A stretch of 47,166 nt of DNA from positions 1 through 47,166 of the forward strand of contig DBYS01000013.1 of the NCBI GenBank assembly GCA_002310195.1, in the 5' to 3' direction. The notes beneath the pieces are model-generated. The model saw only the letters and a list, made by a program, of their open reading frames with translations. It did no database searches and was not told the origin of the DNA. Numbering within the stretch: the first letter of the stretch is position 1; each line of letters begins with the position of its first letter. Source of the stretch: Bacteroidales bacterium UBA1180 (GTDB taxonomy: Bacteria; Bacteroidota; Bacteroidia; Bacteroidales; Paludibacteraceae). A program made the translations under genes and the position numbers. This document shows positions 7,628 through 16,200 of this stretch, piece after piece.

Positions 7628-8557
7628 ATGAAACGCACCCTTCTTCTGTCACTCCTACTCTGTGCTCTACCAATCATGGCTCAGGATGTCAATATCTCCA
7701 CGGCTGACACGACCAATCAGACCGCACACAATATAGCTATCTATGAGCGTGTAGCCTCGGCTCTCCAAACGGAAGCAGCCGCGCTGCCGATGCCGGAACT
7801 GGTTGTGCGCGTGGCGTTGCAGATGCTTGGCACACCGTATATGTGGGCTTCACTGGAATCAGAACCCGAACAGTTGCAAGTGTTCCTCGACAAAACCGAC
7901 TGCATTCTGTTCGTAGAACTCAGCACCTGCATGGCGCTCACGCTTAAAGGCAAACGTATCGTGCAAGCCGGTGACGGCATTCGTTTCAGCAATCGTCCTG
8001 ATCCGTCGATCGAAGATGCCGAACCGTCGTACGCGCTCCTGTGCGACAATATAAGGAACATGCGCTACCGCTTGGGGATTGTAAATGGCTACGCCTCACG
8101 AATCCACTATACCTCCGAGTGGCTGCTACAGAACGCCACCAATGGTATCCTGCGCGAATATACGAGCGAACTCGGGCAAGTGTTCGATCAGACTTTCTCG
8201 TATATGTCCGATCACCCGCAGACCTATTATCAGCTCAGCAATGATCCGCGGCAACTGACGCGCATCTGGCTGATTGAGCAACATCTGAATACCCAACGGC
8301 CGTATTACTACATTTCGCAGGAAGAATTGCGCAAACCGGAAGTAATCACGCAGATCAGAAGCGGAGACATCATCACGTTCCTCTCGCCGCGCGAAGGATT
8401 GGATTTGGCGCATGTGGCGATAGCCTATGAGCATGACGGCGCCATGCACTTCATTCATGCCTCGTACGGCGCAAAGAAAGTGATCATCGAGCCAAAGGCA
8501 CTTGCCGATTATGCGACCAACGGCATCCGGATCTCGCGGTTAAGAGGTATCGAATAA
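7628..8557 (+). CDS. DUF1460 family secreted cysteine hydrolase (amidase-like)
   Basis: A 309-residue exported protein of the DUF1460 family, whose solved members have the NlpC/P60-like papain fold and are described as N-acetylmuramoyl-L-alanine amidase-like, so a role in peptidoglycan turnover is likely. The signal peptide is about 18 residues (to IMA-Q). The family blocks LGTPYMWASLE (68-78) and TDCILFVEL (90-98) carry the likely nucleophile Cys92; LDLAHVAIAYEHDG provides the likely catalytic His262. An open frame starts at 7589, but that ATG sits within a few bases of the promoter box ending at 7587, so the ATG at 7628, directly before the signal peptide, is the start. The gene converges on the ion channel gene with only 7 bases between stop codons. 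Confidence 0.88.
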   Translation: MKRTLLLSLLLCALPIMAQDVNISTADTTNQTAHNIAIYERVASALQTEAAALPMPELVVRVALQMLGTPYMWASLESEPEQLQVFLDKTDCILFVELSTCMALTLKGKRIVQAGDGIRFSNRPDPSIEDAEPSYALLCDNIRNMRYRLGIVNGYASRIHYTSEWLLQNATNGILREYTSELGQVFDQTFSYMSDHPQTYYQLSNDPRQLTRIWLIEQHLNTQRPYYYISQEELRKPEVITQIRSGDIITFLSPREGLDLAHVAIAYEHDGAMHFIHASYGAKKVIIEPKALADYATNGIRISRLRGIE

Positions 8558-8564
8558 GGAATTC

Positions 8565-9350
8565 CTATTGTAACGATTTCTGTTCCAGTTCGTTCAACTT
8601 GCGCTCAATGCGGTCAAGTTGTTCTTTTAGATCGTCGTTGTTATCCTCGACCATCGCATCGACAAACACCGAGTTGATGAACGACATTCCCAACAGGCCA
8701 AAAACGCCCAGCAGCAAACAGAAGTACAGCCGCGACAAACGGCCGATCATCGGCGATGTGGCGGCAACGATTGCATCGGGAATCTCGTACCAGCCTTCCA
8801 CGGTAAATATTCGGAACATTGAATAGATTGCGTTGATCGGCGTATCGAAATACTTCGGCGCAACCTCGCGGTACAGGCCGCAGTTGATCAGTCCTATAAT
8901 CACCAGCAACAGACCTGCGGCCGTCAGCACAACGCCTGTGGCACGCAATCCGCGACGCAGACCGGCGGCAATCTGCGAGATCTTCGGGAAGAAATGCAGC
9001 ACGCGGAACAGCCTCAGCAATCGCATCAATCGGAGCGTCAGAAGCACGGAGAAATTGAACGATGTCAGATCCACGAACGGCGTTACAAGCGACGGCAACG
9101 ACAGGATAACCAGCACGCCATCCATCCTGTTCCAGCCGTCACGCCAATACTGCCGCACACCGAGAGTGATATGCTTAAATATCATTTCAGTCACGAAGAA
9201 CACCGTGCACGCAAAGTCGGTGTACGTCAACACAGGATTGCTACACCCCGACTCCTGCAAATAGATAACCACGCTGTTCAGCAGAATGACCGCCAGTACG
9301 ACGTGGTCGTTGATCAGGAATCTTCTCAGCGGATTGATTTTCGTTGCCAT
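8565..9350 (-). CDS. Voltage-gated-type cation channel (single six-helix subunit)
   Basis: A 261-residue ion-transport protein with the one-domain plan of bacterial voltage-gated sodium channels, acting as a tetramer in the inner membrane. Helices S1 to S3 lie at about 17-33, 44-64 and 77-93. S4 (about 101-121) carries arginines at 107, 110, 113 and 116, the three-residue spacing of a voltage sensor. S5 is about 137-158, and the pore loop carries FTVEGWYEIP (182-191), in the place of the TLESW filter of NaChBac and NavAb. S6 spans about 205-235, and the tail (DDLKEQLDRIERKLNELE) is a coiled coil expected to hold the tetramer together. The gene is 40 bases below the secreted-protein gene and may be read from its promoter. 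Confidence 0.9.
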   Translation of the reverse strand: MATKINPLRRFLINDHVVLAVILLNSVVIYLQESGCSNPVLTYTDFACTVFFVTEMIFKHITLGVRQYWRDGWNRMDGVLVILSLPSLVTPFVDLTSFNFSVLLTLRLMRLLRLFRVLHFFPKISQIAAGLRRGLRATGVVLTAAGLLLVIIGLINCGLYREVAPKYFDTPINAIYSMFRIFTVEGWYEIPDAIVAATSPMIGRLSRLYFCLLLGVFGLLGMSFINSVFVDAMVEDNNDDLKEQLDRIERKLNELEQKSLQ

Positions 9351-9390
9351 AGTTCAGTCCAATATATAACGGATAAAACTGATATTTACG

Positions 9391-10893
9391 TCATCTGAGC
9401 AGATAAGTCTGCCCGTTTTGTATAACCAAGCCTTTGTAGTCCGCGTTGACCGGCTGACCGAGGATATTGTACATCGGTAGCATTGGATTAATTGTGCGGC
9501 CGGTGCGGACGATCTCAACGGCATTTTCGTCGGCTGCCGTCAGTTCAAACTCCGTCAGCACTTCCTGTTCGCCGCTCTCGTTTGTTGTGTACAGGGCATT
9601 GGTTGTCGATTGATTGCCATTGCCGTCGGTGGTTGTTACCGGACCGTACGCAGCATCTGACGGGGAAACGTTCGTCTTGTTGAAGTCCGCACTGCCGAAG
9701 CCCGACAGTGCCGGACCGCCGGTCTCGTCCAAACGCTTGCCACCGCTTATACGCCGCCGCACGGCAGCAGGCGATGGTAGTGAACGCACGTGCATGTTCA
9801 CCGACTCAAACAGGATGTTCGCCTCCGGCGCACCAATGATAGGCACCACGCCTTCGGCTACCAGATGGCCGTCGCCGATGATGATGATATCCGATTGCGA
9901 AGCAATAACCGTGTCGGCAATGATTGTAGAGGAGTCGTTCAAAACGATTGTCAGCGGCTCGGTGCCGGAGTAACTGATGGCTGTGGATTCTTCGTCGCCG
10001 ACCTCCAAGGTCAGATTGCTGAGTGTCAGCGTGTTATCCTCCGAGTCATACACCATCGTTCCGTCACCGTTCAGGTCAATCACACCTGTTGAGTCCGTCG
10101 GGATCTCTACGCCCAGAACGGTTACGGCAGGTTCTTCTATAAACACATCGTCAAACAACGGGACGTCCAACATTGGCGATGGTATCTGTTGATCACCGGT
10201 CGCCGAAGCTGTTTCTTCCGGCAGCAGACCGCTTGTTTCCCATTCGCTATGCAGCGTCCATACACCAACCTGCAAAGCTTTGATTGTTGACGGAATCGCC
10301 GCACGCGAGATTTTGCCCTCCATGGCTTTTAAGGCTATTTGAGTATATTGCGCGTTGCTGACAGTTATCGGGTTGCAAGCAGTAACTATTCCTTGTACGT
10401 TCCCCATGTCCTCCCATTCCCAACCATCTTGATTTTCACTCGTATAGCGATACAAGCCGGCGTTATTCATGTCACCAAATATACCTTCTACAAGGTAATC
10501 GGCTGCTGCATTACTCCAATGCGAAAGAGCATTAAACCCGGTAGTTGAGTCATTGTCGGTGTTCATAAATATGTCTACCGCGCTAACAGTATGATACTCC
10601 CCCTCCGTGTCTCCGGTCTCATTAACATCCGCATCAAACTCGAGATAGAAATAGATATAGTTCCTGTCCGTACAGAACTTGATGTTGTACAAAGCATCAT
10701 AAACTGAATTTTCGCTCTTCGAAGCCTCTACCAGTCTATCAGAGGACAACTTGCTCCAATCAGAGAAATCGCCGTCAATCTTTATGCCGTTCCATGCCCC
10801 TTCCGTCGGGTTAAGCACAACAGCAAACAACGCGCCATCAGGCGATGCTGCCAAAAGCATCATGAAGATGATTGCAAAACGAATGTGTTTCAT
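9391..10893 (-). CDS. Secreted protein with DOMON/CBM9-like domain and LRR-protein-type C-terminus
   Basis: A 500-residue exported protein with unknown function. After the signal peptide (about 24 residues) comes a domain starting GIKIDGDFSDWSKL (about 36-215) that has the look of the DOMON/CBM9-like sugar- or haem-binding fold. From about 258 to the end it is a close paralogue of the last 250 residues of the LRR protein at 13253-17497, including a 31-residue stretch (near 382-412) that is identical in the two proteins. The final MYNILGQPV...GLVIQNGQTYLLR looks like a T9SS-type sorting tail, so surface display or secretion is likely. Compared with its large relative it lacks the LRR blocks. 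It has its own consensus promoter. Confidence 0.75.
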   Translation of the reverse strand: MKHIRFAIIFMMLLAASPDGALFAVVLNPTEGAWNGIKIDGDFSDWSKLSSDRLVEASKSENSVYDALYNIKFCTDRNYIYFYLEFDADVNETGDTEGEYHTVSAVDIFMNTDNDSTTGFNALSHWSNAAADYLVEGIFGDMNNAGLYRYTSENQDGWEWEDMGNVQGIVTACNPITVSNAQYTQIALKAMEGKISRAAIPSTIKALQVGVWTLHSEWETSGLLPEETASATGDQQIPSPMLDVPLFDDVFIEEPAVTVLGVEIPTDSTGVIDLNGDGTMVYDSEDNTLTLSNLTLEVGDEESTAISYSGTEPLTIVLNDSSTIIADTVIASQSDIIIIGDGHLVAEGVVPIIGAPEANILFESVNMHVRSLPSPAAVRRRISGGKRLDETGGPALSGFGSADFNKTNVSPSDAAYGPVTTTDGNGNQSTTNALYTTNESGEQEVLTEFELTAADENAVEIVRTGRTINPMLPMYNILGQPVNADYKGLVIQNGQTYLLR

Positions 10894-10952
10894 AGAGGTG
10901 TGGTTTTACGTTAATTAGATTATATTTAAGCTGTTGCACACCGTTTCGATTG

Positions 10953-10984
10953 CAAAGATACAAAAAAATACGCATATATGCAAA
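10953..10984 (-). promoter_or_regulatory. Promoter of the secreted-protein gene
   Basis: On the minus strand TTTG (10984-10981), 20 bases, TATCTTTG (10960-10953). The upstream box begins TTTGCATATATGC. The leader to the ATG at 10893 is about 50 bases. Confidence 0.85.
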
Positions 10985-10999
10985 TTTCCTTTGGAAAAA

Positions 11000-11031
11000 C
11001 TTGCAAATGTCAGATAATTTTTGTAACTTTG
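11000..11031 (+). promoter_or_regulatory. Promoter of aqpZ
   Basis: CTTG (11000-11003), 20 bases, TAACTTTG (11024-11031). The first base of the upstream box differs from consensus. The leader of about 70 bases contains a small hairpin TCCGG-CGCAT-CCGGA (11047-11061). Confidence 0.7.
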
Positions 11032-11105
11032 CAGTGAAATTGGTAATCCGGCGCATCCGGAAAACCTAATTCACGACTCTTACAACCCTATTAAAAACAT
11101 ACCTT

Positions 11106-11819
11106 ATGAAATTATGTAACAAGTTCGCTGCGGAGTTCTTCGGGACAGCAGTATTGGTTTTGGGCGGTTGCGGAACTGCCTTGTTCGGTCATGTCGGCTT
11201 TCTGGGCGTAGCTATTGCGTTCGGTTTGACGATTGTAGCAGCCGCCTACGGTATCGGTCACATCAGCGGTGCACATCTTAACCCCGCTGTCAGCCTGGGC
11301 GTGTTTGTGAACGGACGAATGAGTGCGAAAGAGATGCTGTGGTACTGGTGCGCACAAATCCTCGGTGCTATTGCCGCCGCCGCTATCCTGTTCGGCATCG
11401 CCAAATCCGCCGGAATGACGATCGGCACGTTCGCAGCCAACGGCTACGGCGAGTTCTTCGGTGAGGCTGATGTAGCTGCCGGGTACCTGCAAACGAATGT
11501 CTGGGGCGCGTTTGCTGCGGAGGCTGTGCTGACGTTTGTATTCCTGATGGTTATTCTAGGTGTGACGGACAGCAAGCATGCCAACGGCGCTTTCGGCGGC
11601 CTGGCTATCGGATTGACGCTCACGCTCATCCATCTGATCTCTATCCCTCTGACGAACACCTCGGTTAACCCTGCCCGTTCGATCTCGCAGGCACTGTTCT
11701 CGGAGAATGCTCTCGCTCTGCCGCAACTCTGGCTGTTCATCGTTGCTCCGATGGTAGGTGCCGCTCTCGCGGGATTGTGCTATAAGTGCATCAGCTGCGA
11801 AGGCAACTGCAAGAAGTAA
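11106..11819 (+). CDS. aqpZ: Aquaporin Z (water channel)
   Basis: A 237-residue major intrinsic protein, forming tetrameric water channels in the inner membrane. Both NPA boxes are intact: HLNPAVSLG (Asn59-Pro60-Ala61) and SVNPARS (Asn187-Pro188-Ala189). The selectivity filter matches the water-specific E. coli AqpZ, with His175, Thr184 and Arg190 in the expected places, which argues against a glycerol facilitator. Six membrane helices and two half-helices can be followed along the whole length, which is normal for the family (about 230). The gene stands alone, with its own promoter and a strong terminator hairpin downstream. Confidence 0.96.
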   Translation: MKLCNKFAAEFFGTAVLVLGGCGTALFGHVGFLGVAIAFGLTIVAAAYGIGHISGAHLNPAVSLGVFVNGRMSAKEMLWYWCAQILGAIAAAAILFGIAKSAGMTIGTFAANGYGEFFGEADVAAGYLQTNVWGAFAAEAVLTFVFLMVILGVTDSKHANGAFGGLAIGLTLTLIHLISIPLTNTSVNPARSISQALFSENALALPQLWLFIVAPMVGAALAGLCYKCISCEGNCKK

Positions 11820-11842
11820 GTCCGCAGGACATACAACAGACG

Positions 11843-11892
11843 AATCACCCCGCAACCGATCGTTATTCGCGTTGCGGGGTGATTGTTGTTTG
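11843..11892 (+). terminator. Intrinsic terminator after aqpZ
   Basis: A 14-bp perfect stem: AATCACCCCGCAAC (11843-11856) pairs with 11871-11884, followed by GTTGTTTG. It serves aqpZ and may also stop the convergent GNAT transcript. Confidence 0.85.
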
Positions 11893-11928
11893 CCGACGGG
11901 CAAGCGGTGGGAGCCTGTGAGACGAATG

Positions 11929-12804
11929 TTATTTGCGGCGAGCGCGGGTGAGGCGGCGCTCCATGAGGATGTGAGGGATGTCGGCCTCAAGGAAAGGTTC
12001 GCCGACTGCGCGGAAACGGAAGTGCTTGTAGAACGGGACAGCTTGTGTTTGCGCGTGAAGGCGAAGGATATCCGCGCCCTGGCGTTTGGCCTCAGCGATG
12101 ATGTGCATCATGAGTATGCGGCCAAAGCCTTTGCCATGTTCGGTGGTAAGCATTCGTCCGACGCGTATAACATGCTGCGCGGGCAGATTATGAATAGCCT
12201 CGTCGTACGTGCGAGCGTCACTATAGTCATCAAAGAGTCGCGCGTAAGCGACGACCTGGCCTTTGCGGTGCAGTGCGACATGCGTGGCCGTGAGATCGAT
12301 GCCATCTTCGTCAAGATAGCGTATGCCCTGCTCAATGACAAAGACCGAAAAACGGGACTTGAGGATCTCGTAGAGTTCGGCTGCATCAAGTTCGGCAAAC
12401 GGCTTGATGTGCAGCGTGATGCCCCGCGGAAGCGGCGTCTTGGCATCGAACTTGCGCTGTTTGGGCGGGTTCTGCTGCTTGAGTTGGGCATCAACCATCC
12501 GGTACGCGAACTGACGCACGGAACGGCAACGCAATCCGCTGTTTGGGAGCAGCGAGCGGTTGTACTGCTCCATCTGTTCGGTCAGTTCCCTGACTTGCAG
12601 CGGGTCAGCCAACATTGCGTTGATGACAGAGGTGATTTTGCCGTGATGCGCACGATGTTCCTTCTGCGCCTTGGACGGCGGTCCCTGGTAGGGATTCATG
12701 TGATACGCGTACTCAACGCCATTGCGTGTGCGGTGAACGAGGTCACTTTTTTTGTTGTCTTTTCCGCGGACTTTTGAGCCGTCTATTCTACTAACTTTTG
12801 CCAT
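11929..12804 (-). CDS. GNAT acetyltransferase fused to a short Bacteroidales-type N-terminal domain
   Basis: The 291-residue product has two parts. Residues about 128-288 form an ElaA-like GNAT N-acetyltransferase domain: FVIEQGIRYLDEDGID, THVALHRKGQVVAYARL, and the acetyl-CoA loop RVGRMLTTEHGKGFGRILM followed by LHAQTQAVPFYKHFRF, all typical of ElaA. Residues 1-120 (VSRIDGSKVRGKDNKKSDLVHRTRN.. in part) are basic and look like a small protein family of Bacteroidales that I know only as hypothetical; their role is unknown. The substrate of the acetyltransferase is unknown. The gene has a consensus promoter but an unusually long leader (about 165 bases) with an 11-bp repeat array and an AT-rich palindrome just before the start codon. 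Confidence 0.8.
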   Translation of the reverse strand: MAKVSRIDGSKVRGKDNKKSDLVHRTRNGVEYAYHMNPYQGPPSKAQKEHRAHHGKITSVINAMLADPLQVRELTEQMEQYNRSLLPNSGLRCRSVRQFAYRMVDAQLKQQNPPKQRKFDAKTPLPRGITLHIKPFAELDAAELYEILKSRFSVFVIEQGIRYLDEDGIDLTATHVALHRKGQVVAYARLFDDYSDARTYDEAIHNLPAQHVIRVGRMLTTEHGKGFGRILMMHIIAEAKRQGADILRLHAQTQAVPFYKHFRFRAVGEPFLEADIPHILMERRLTRARRK

Positions 12805-12820
12805 AATTTTGAAGAGAAAG

Positions 12821-12846
12821 TATATATTATATAAATATAATATATA
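12821..12846. repeat. AT-only palindrome close to the GNAT start codon
   Basis: TATATATTATA (12821-12831) is followed after four bases by its exact reverse complement (12836-12846). It lies 16 bases upstream of the ATG at 12804, within the leader RNA. Confidence 0.8.
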
Positions 12847-12878
12847 GTATGTGTTGAGAATATGAATTTTCAGGGCAT

Positions 12879-12922
12879 TATCCTATGGTTATCATTTGGA
12901 TATCTTTTGGGTATCATTTGGT
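12879..12922. repeat. 11-bp tandem repeat, four copies, in GNAT leader
   Basis: Four units of exactly 11 bases: TATCCTATGGT, TATCATTTGGA, TATCTTTTGGG, TATCATTTGGT. Eleven is not a multiple of three, so this is not coding; the spacing puts each copy on the same face of the helix. The rest of the 12805-13252 gap holds small hairpins (GTGCGGGG...CCCC..GCAC at 12921-12950, CTCGATCGAG at 12950-12959, GTTGT-AAA-ACAAC at 12960-12972), two promoters and the leader of the LRR gene. Confidence 0.85.
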
Positions 12923-12976
12923 GCGGGGGGCATAAATCCCCGATAGGCACTCGATCGAGGTTGTAAAAACAACGTA

Positions 12977-13008
12977 CAAAGGTACAAAAAAAATATGAAA
13001 TATGCAAA
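12977..13008 (-). promoter_or_regulatory. Promoter of the GNAT gene
   Basis: On the minus strand TTTG (13008-13005), 20 bases, TACCTTTG (12984-12977). Transcription should begin near 12970, giving a leader of about 165 bases, long for this window. Confidence 0.85.
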
Positions 13009-13034
13009 TTTTTGTGCAGAAAAAGTCAAAAATA

Positions 13035-13066
13035 TTTGCATATATGCAAAATTTTTCGTATCTTTG
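13035..13066 (+). promoter_or_regulatory. Promoter of the LRR surface protein gene
   Basis: TTTG (13035-13038), 20 bases, TATCTTTG (13059-13066). The upstream box is part of the perfect palindrome TTTGCATATATGCAAA (13035-13050). Confidence 0.88.
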
Positions 13067-13068
13067 TG

Positions 13069-13164
13069 CTCGCGTTCGGAGAAACGCGAGCTACGAGCGG
13101 GCAATCCCATTGCCCTGCAACAGACGAAAACCCGGCAAAGCCGGTGTCCGGATGCGATCCGGAC
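13069..13164 (+). promoter_or_regulatory. Structured 5' leader with four successive stem-loops
   Basis: Four perfect stems follow in 96 bases: CTCGCGTT/AACGCGAG (13069-13076 with 13083-13090), GGGCAAT-CCC-ATTGCCC (13099-13115), CCGGC-AAA-GCCGG (13132-13144), and GTCCGGAT-GCG-ATCCGGAC (13146-13164). The copy of CCGGAC at 13213-13218 could compete for the last stem. The remaining leader up to the ATG is A-rich and unstructured. It matches no riboswitch class I recognise. Confidence 0.65.
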
Positions 13165-13252
13165 GCAATAAACAAAGAAAGACTCGCAAGAAACAAAGAA
13201 AAATTAAAGAAACCGGACGAAAGAAATCGACTAAAATAAAATCAACAATGAT

Positions 13253-16200
13253 ATGAAACAATTGTATTCATTTGGAAAAGCTGCTATGCTGATGGCAGCG
13301 ATGACATTAAGTGCGTTGGTAGCACAGGCACAGCAGATCTGGCCGGTGCAGATGACCAACGAACAGATCAGCAAAGTAAGCGATTATGTGGTAACGGATT
13401 TTCGTCCTGACCACAGCAGCACCTACGTGAGCATTCATGATGAGACGTACACGCGCGACAGTTCGACGATAGTGATCATCCAAGACCAGACCGGGATGGG
13501 CGCCGAGTGGACAGAGCTCTCGCTGATCATCAACAACGACAACAGTTACGGCATCGCAGGCTATGTGATAGGTGACACAGCCAGCCGGAGCGCCGTTGCG
13601 CGTATGCAGTCGACGATGCTTGAAGATATGAATAACTACTATTTCCACTTCGCCATCAAGTCGTGGTATGATGCCAGGCAAACGATCTACTTCATCAATG
13701 ACCATTACACGAGCATCAGTTTCAGTTCGACTGTGACCGGTAAGGTGGAAGATGAAGAGAGTACAGTCTATTACCTCGAGGATTTCGAGCGCGACGGCGA
13801 ATGGCATGACTACTTCCTGCCAATGTCGCTGTTTGAGGCTTCGCTGTGGGGTTACTCAGCAGCTAACCCGTACGAGATTGTGACGGTGCTCTCGAGCGAT
13901 GGCATGAGAGGCGATGCGGTTTCGTTCAAGGACATCTACTTCTGCGACGGTGCGATGCGGAAGATGATGGGCGGCAGTGATCCGATCAGCGAACAAGAGG
14001 AGAGCGTGAACATCACCATTGACGGCGACTTCAGCGACTGGTACAGTCTGTCGGAGAACGTAGTAGTCAATGCGTCGTACAACGACAACAACACAAGCAG
14101 GAACAATCTGGAGTACATGCAACTGTGCAGTGACGGCGATTTCCTGTACTTCTACTTCCAGTACAAGACCGACAGTTCGGTAATAACCTATCCGGAAGGT
14201 GGCGGCAGTGTAACGGTGTGCAACGTTGACTCGTTCCGCATCTTGCTCAACCTCGACGACAACAGCGAGACCGGCTATTATCACGAGGGGTTCTGGTCGA
14301 TGTCCGGTGCGGATATCCTGATCAGCGGTTCATGGAAAGACAATTTTGCGACTGCAGACGTTTGCACCTACGCCGGCACAAGTGCCCGCGAGTGGACTTG
14401 GACAGCGATTGACTCTATCCACGGCGCAGTGACAGCCTGCACACCGGTGGATCTGTCATCGACGAGCGGCGCAATCATCGAGGGAAGCATCAACCTGAAG
14501 ATGCTGCCGATGGACATCAGTTCGCTGCAAGTGGGCGTGATGAGTGAGAACACGAGCGGCGCCATCTCGGGTATATTGCCGTCACCCGAAAGGGACTGGA
14601 GCAGCGGCGAGTCTGTTCCTCAAGCGTTCCTGTATGTGCCGATGAGCCAACCGCGGCTACCGGAGACAATCACCGGCCAATGCGGCGACAGCATCTACTG
14701 GACTCTGAACATGGAAACCGGCGAGCTGGTGCTCAGCGGTCAGGGCGAGATGTGGGATCTGAGCGAGATTACCCCCGCCTACCGGATGGATGACACCCCC
14801 GGATCGGTTCTTTACCTGATTGTAGAGGAAGGTATTCGCGAGATCAGCGGTTATGCTTTCGCCGATCTGTATAACCTGACGTACGCCTCGCTGCCTACCA
14901 CACTGCAAACGATTGGAATATCGGCGTTCTCGGGCTGCAGCGAACTAGCGCTGATCGATGTGCCGGAAGGCGTGACGACGATCGTCGATCAGGCGTTCCT
15001 CAATTGCAGCAAGATGGCCACTCTCACACTGCCAAGCACATTGGAGACGATTGGCGATTATACGTTCGCCGGCTGTCCTTCGCTACAACTTATCACCTGC
15101 GGAGCCTACGTACCGCCGACCATCTCCGAATCTACGTTCCGCTCGGTGAGCTCCGAGACGCCGCTTCGCGTGCCGAGCGAAGCCGTTGCTCTCTATCAGG
15201 CCGATTCGCTCTGGAACTATTTCACTAACATCTACAGCATGAACGGCGGTGAGGTAGAAAACGGCGAGTGCGGCGACAGTGTGATCTGGCGCTATTACCC
15301 GCAAGCACAATACCTCGAAATCAGCGGTTCGGGCGCGATGTGGGACTTCGACGACAATTCGCCGAGCTATGCGGACTTCCGCGACGAAGTAAAGGTAGTG
15401 ATGGTTGAGGCAGGCGTTACGCACATCGGTTCGTCGGCGTTCCTCGACTTCAACAACCTGCAGGGCGTTTCGATGGATTCGAGCGTTACCTCGTTAGGTA
15501 CGCACGTGTTCGACAACTGTACGACCCTGCAATACGTTGAACTGCCTACAGCGATCACATTTATCCCCGAAGGCACGTTCTACAACTGCGTATCGCTGCA
15601 AGGCGCTGCAATTCCTGCGAACGTGACAGGTATAGGCGGCGTAGCGTTCTACAACTGCAACCAGATACAGATGCTGATGAGCCAGCCGACCACTCCGCCG
15701 AGCCTCGATGCAAACGTGTTTGACGGCGTGCCGAGCAGTGTACCGGTATATGTACCGTACGAGTCGCTGGAGAGTTACAAGGCTGATCAGGGCTGGAGCT
15801 ACTTCTCGAACTTCATCGGTTTCATCGGCGACAGTATCATTATGCCTGACACGACGATTGTCGACCCGCAAGTGATCGAAGGTATGTGCGGCGACAGTGT
15901 GACGTGGACGCTAAAAGGCCGGACGATGACCATCACCGGTTCGGGCATGATGTGGGATTACTCGGCAGAAGCGCCCTCCGCTTATTCGCAGTACATGCAG
16001 CAGATTGACACCGTGATGGTAGAAAGCGGCGTGACGACGCTGGGTGCAAACGCGTTCAACGGGTTCCCAACGCTGAAACTGGTTGTTCTGCCCTACGGCA
16101 TGAAGACGATTGGCGACAATGCATTCACGGACTGCACATCGCTGACGTTTGTTCAGATGCCGCAAGACCTGACGACGATAGGTGCTAGTGCGTTCCAAGG

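Noticed and set aside
11758..12777. 339-codon open frame on the plus strand
   Set aside because: It is antisense to the GNAT gene and runs through the aqpZ terminator; the other strand gives a clear acetyltransferase.
12805..13252. Possible replication origin (AT-rich tract, repeats)
   Set aside because: No DnaA-box cluster (TTATNCACA) and no dnaA, gyrase or parAB genes nearby; repeats fit a leader element better.
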